From the NCBI GenBank assembly GCA_001775355.1, contig MEWM01000020.1, positions 6,068-12,870 on the forward strand: DNA of 6,803 bases, read 5' to 3'. The notes below the pieces were generated by a model. The model ran no database searches. It was not told the origin of the DNA and worked only from the letters and a program-made list of their open reading frames with translations. The position numbers were made by a program, and so were the translations under genes. This DNA is from a candidate division Zixibacteria bacterium RBG_16_43_9. GTDB taxonomy: Bacteria; Zixibacteria; MSB-5A5; RBG-16-43-9. The stretch's first letter is position 1. Every line of letters begins with the position of its first letter. Shown in pieces: positions 5,600 through 6,803 of this stretch.

Positions 5600-6803
5600 A
5601 TGAGCCAAGCTCTCGACAATAAGAAAAAAGTTCTTATAATAGCCTATTACTTCCCCCCTTTAGGTATGGGCGGGGTACAGAGGGTTTCCAAATTCGCTAA
5701 ATATCTTCCTTCTTTCGGCTGGATGCCAGTAGTTTTGACAGTTAAGGATATTGATTATTTCTCACTAGACGATTCACTTTTGAAAGAATTGCCCGAAAGT
5801 GCAAAGATTTACAGAACCGGCTCCTTAGACCCATTGAGATTGGTCTTTTTGTTGAGGAAATTGTTTAAAAAGCAACCAGGCGATCCTAAAAGGGTCGCGC
5901 TACGAAATTCCAGAAAGTCTTTCTTCTCAATCTTATTAAGTTTTCTTAACTTGTTCTTTTTCCCGGACAACAAAATCGGCTGGCTACCGTTTGCTTTGAT
6001 AAAAGGAATCAAGATTTGCAGAAAAGAAAAAATAGACCTTCTGTTTTCCACCTCCCCTCCTTTGACCTGCCATCTGGTCGCTTTTTTCTTGAAGATGTTG
6101 ACCGGCATAAGATGGGTCGCAGATTATCGCGACTCATATATCATCTATCAGGATGCAAAAAGACCCTTTTCTCTGAAGAACCTGTTGCTGAAGAGTCTGC
6201 AAAAGTTATTCTTAAGACGAACAGATGAAGTTATCAGCGTAAACCAGACCATTACCCAACAGCTAAAAGAAATCTCCCCTCAAGCTGAAGAAATGGAGGT
6301 CATCACCAATGGATATGATAAAGAGGATTTTGAAGTCGACGTCAAGAAAACTAAAGATATTTTCAAAATAATCTATTTTGGCACTTTCAGCCTTGATTGT
6401 CCTGCAGAACCTTTCTTGAAAGCATTGAGTAATCTTCTGCATCAGGGGAAAATAAACCAGGACAAGATTAGATTCATTCACGTTGGCATCTCAATCGGGA
6501 TGGATATAGGGAAAATGACAGAAGAGTATGGATTAAAAGAAGTCACGGAGTTGAAAGGCTATCTGTCACATAAAAAGGGGATTGAAGAATTACTTGAATC
6601 TGATCTGGCTTTACTGACTGTAAGCCAGTCTGCTCCGGTTATAAGCACAGGCAAAATATATGAATATTTAGGTGCTAAAAAACCGGTTCTGGCAATTGCC
6701 CCTCAGGATGGAGAGGCTGCTAAGTTGATACAGTCTCTTGGCGCAGGCAGAGTAGTCTCCCCTGAAAATATCCCGGAGATAGAAAATGCTATCTTGTCCT
6801 TCT
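5600..6803 (+). CDS. Second glycosyltransferase family 4-type protein (3' truncated by window edge)
   Basis: The frame stays open from ATG 5600 to the last base, giving 401 visible residues without a stop. The N-domain begins KKVLIIAYYFPPLGMGGVQR (residues 9-28), the classic GT4 donor/acceptor loop YYFPP..GG.QR, followed by KYLPSFGWMPVVLTV. Mid-protein, LLFSTSPPLTCHLVAF (147-162) and RWVADYRDSY (171-180) are typical of GT4 enzymes with an extended N-domain. The C-domain shows VITNGYDKEDF (234-244), IIYFGTF (257-263), ELKGYLSHKKGIEELLESDLALLT (317-340), and a donor-site helix STGKIYEYLGAKKPVLAI (349-366). The insertion at about 83-130 has a hydrophobic run FFSILLSFLNLFFFP that could be a membrane-association patch. 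The start is the first ATG after an in-frame TGA (5570-5572); TTG 5585 and 5594 are alternatives. There is no good Shine-Dalgarno because the octamer array abuts the start. Likely to act with the preceding glycosyltransferase in one glycan pathway; substrates unknown. Confidence 0.88.
   Translation, partial: MSQALDNKKKVLIIAYYFPPLGMGGVQRVSKFAKYLPSFGWMPVVLTVKDIDYFSLDDSLLKELPESAKIYRTGSLDPLRLVFLLRKLFKKQPGDPKRVALRNSRKSFFSILLSFLNLFFFPDNKIGWLPFALIKGIKICRKEKIDLLFSTSPPLTCHLVAFFLKMLTGIRWVADYRDSYIIYQDAKRPFSLKNLLLKSLQKLFLRRTDEVISVNQTITQQLKEISPQAEEMEVITNGYDKEDFEVDVKKTKDIFKIIYFGTFSLDCPAEPFLKALSNLLHQGKINQDKIRFIHVGISIGMDIGKMTEEYGLKEVTELKGYLSHKKGIEELLESDLALLTVSQSAPVISTGKIYEYLGAKKPVLAIAPQDGEAAKLIQSLGAGRVVSPENIPEIENAILSF

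Noticed and set aside
5809..6481. Open frames on both strands within the second glycosyltransferase
   Set aside because: The continuous frame from 5600 to the window end carries clear GT4 motifs throughout, so these short frames are shadows.

Overview
The window reads as one strand of a chromosomal neighbourhood from a diderm (Gram-negative-type), probably uncultivated bacterium of moderate to low GC. Three things support this. The window has apolipoprotein N-acyltransferase, which diderms use to finish lipoproteins. It has a secreted propeller protein ending in a FlgD/type IX-like C-terminal sorting domain, a hallmark of the FCB superphylum and neighbouring candidate phyla. Its intergenic gaps are packed with small repeats. 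I infer an FCB-type or candidate-phylum lineage (Zixibacteria- or WOR-3-like would fit) but cannot fix the phylum from this sequence.

Layout, all on the + strand: (1) the 3' two-thirds of lnt, entering from the left edge with all three catalytic residues visible; (2) a 738-residue secreted protein with 14 recognisable blade motifs, consistent with two seven-bladed propellers, plus a sorting tail; (3) only 6 nt later, a 325-residue FemAB/GNAT-fold acyltransferase-like protein; (4) a 165-nt gap holding a 105-bp palindromic MITE-like repeat; (5) a GT4-type glycosyltransferase whose true start is ATG 4466, with the longer reading frame upstream being translated repeat; (6) a second GT4-type glycosyltransferase from 5600 running off the right edge. 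No stretch longer than 165 nt lacks a gene.

The three gaps longer than 30 nt each contain a different repeat: a 7-bp tandem array (1043-1084) that also forms the stop codon of lnt, the cloverleaf-shaped inverted repeat (4346-4450), and an 8-bp tandem array (5559-5598). This is the most distinctive feature of the window.

Functionally this looks like an envelope/surface-glycan locus. Lnt matures lipoproteins, the FemAB-like protein and the two glycosyltransferases resemble the accessory enzymes of exopolysaccharide or surface-glycan clusters, and the propeller protein is exported to the surface. The link between Lnt and the rest may be only positional. I found no convincing new defence, toxin, CRISPR or mobile-gene system here.
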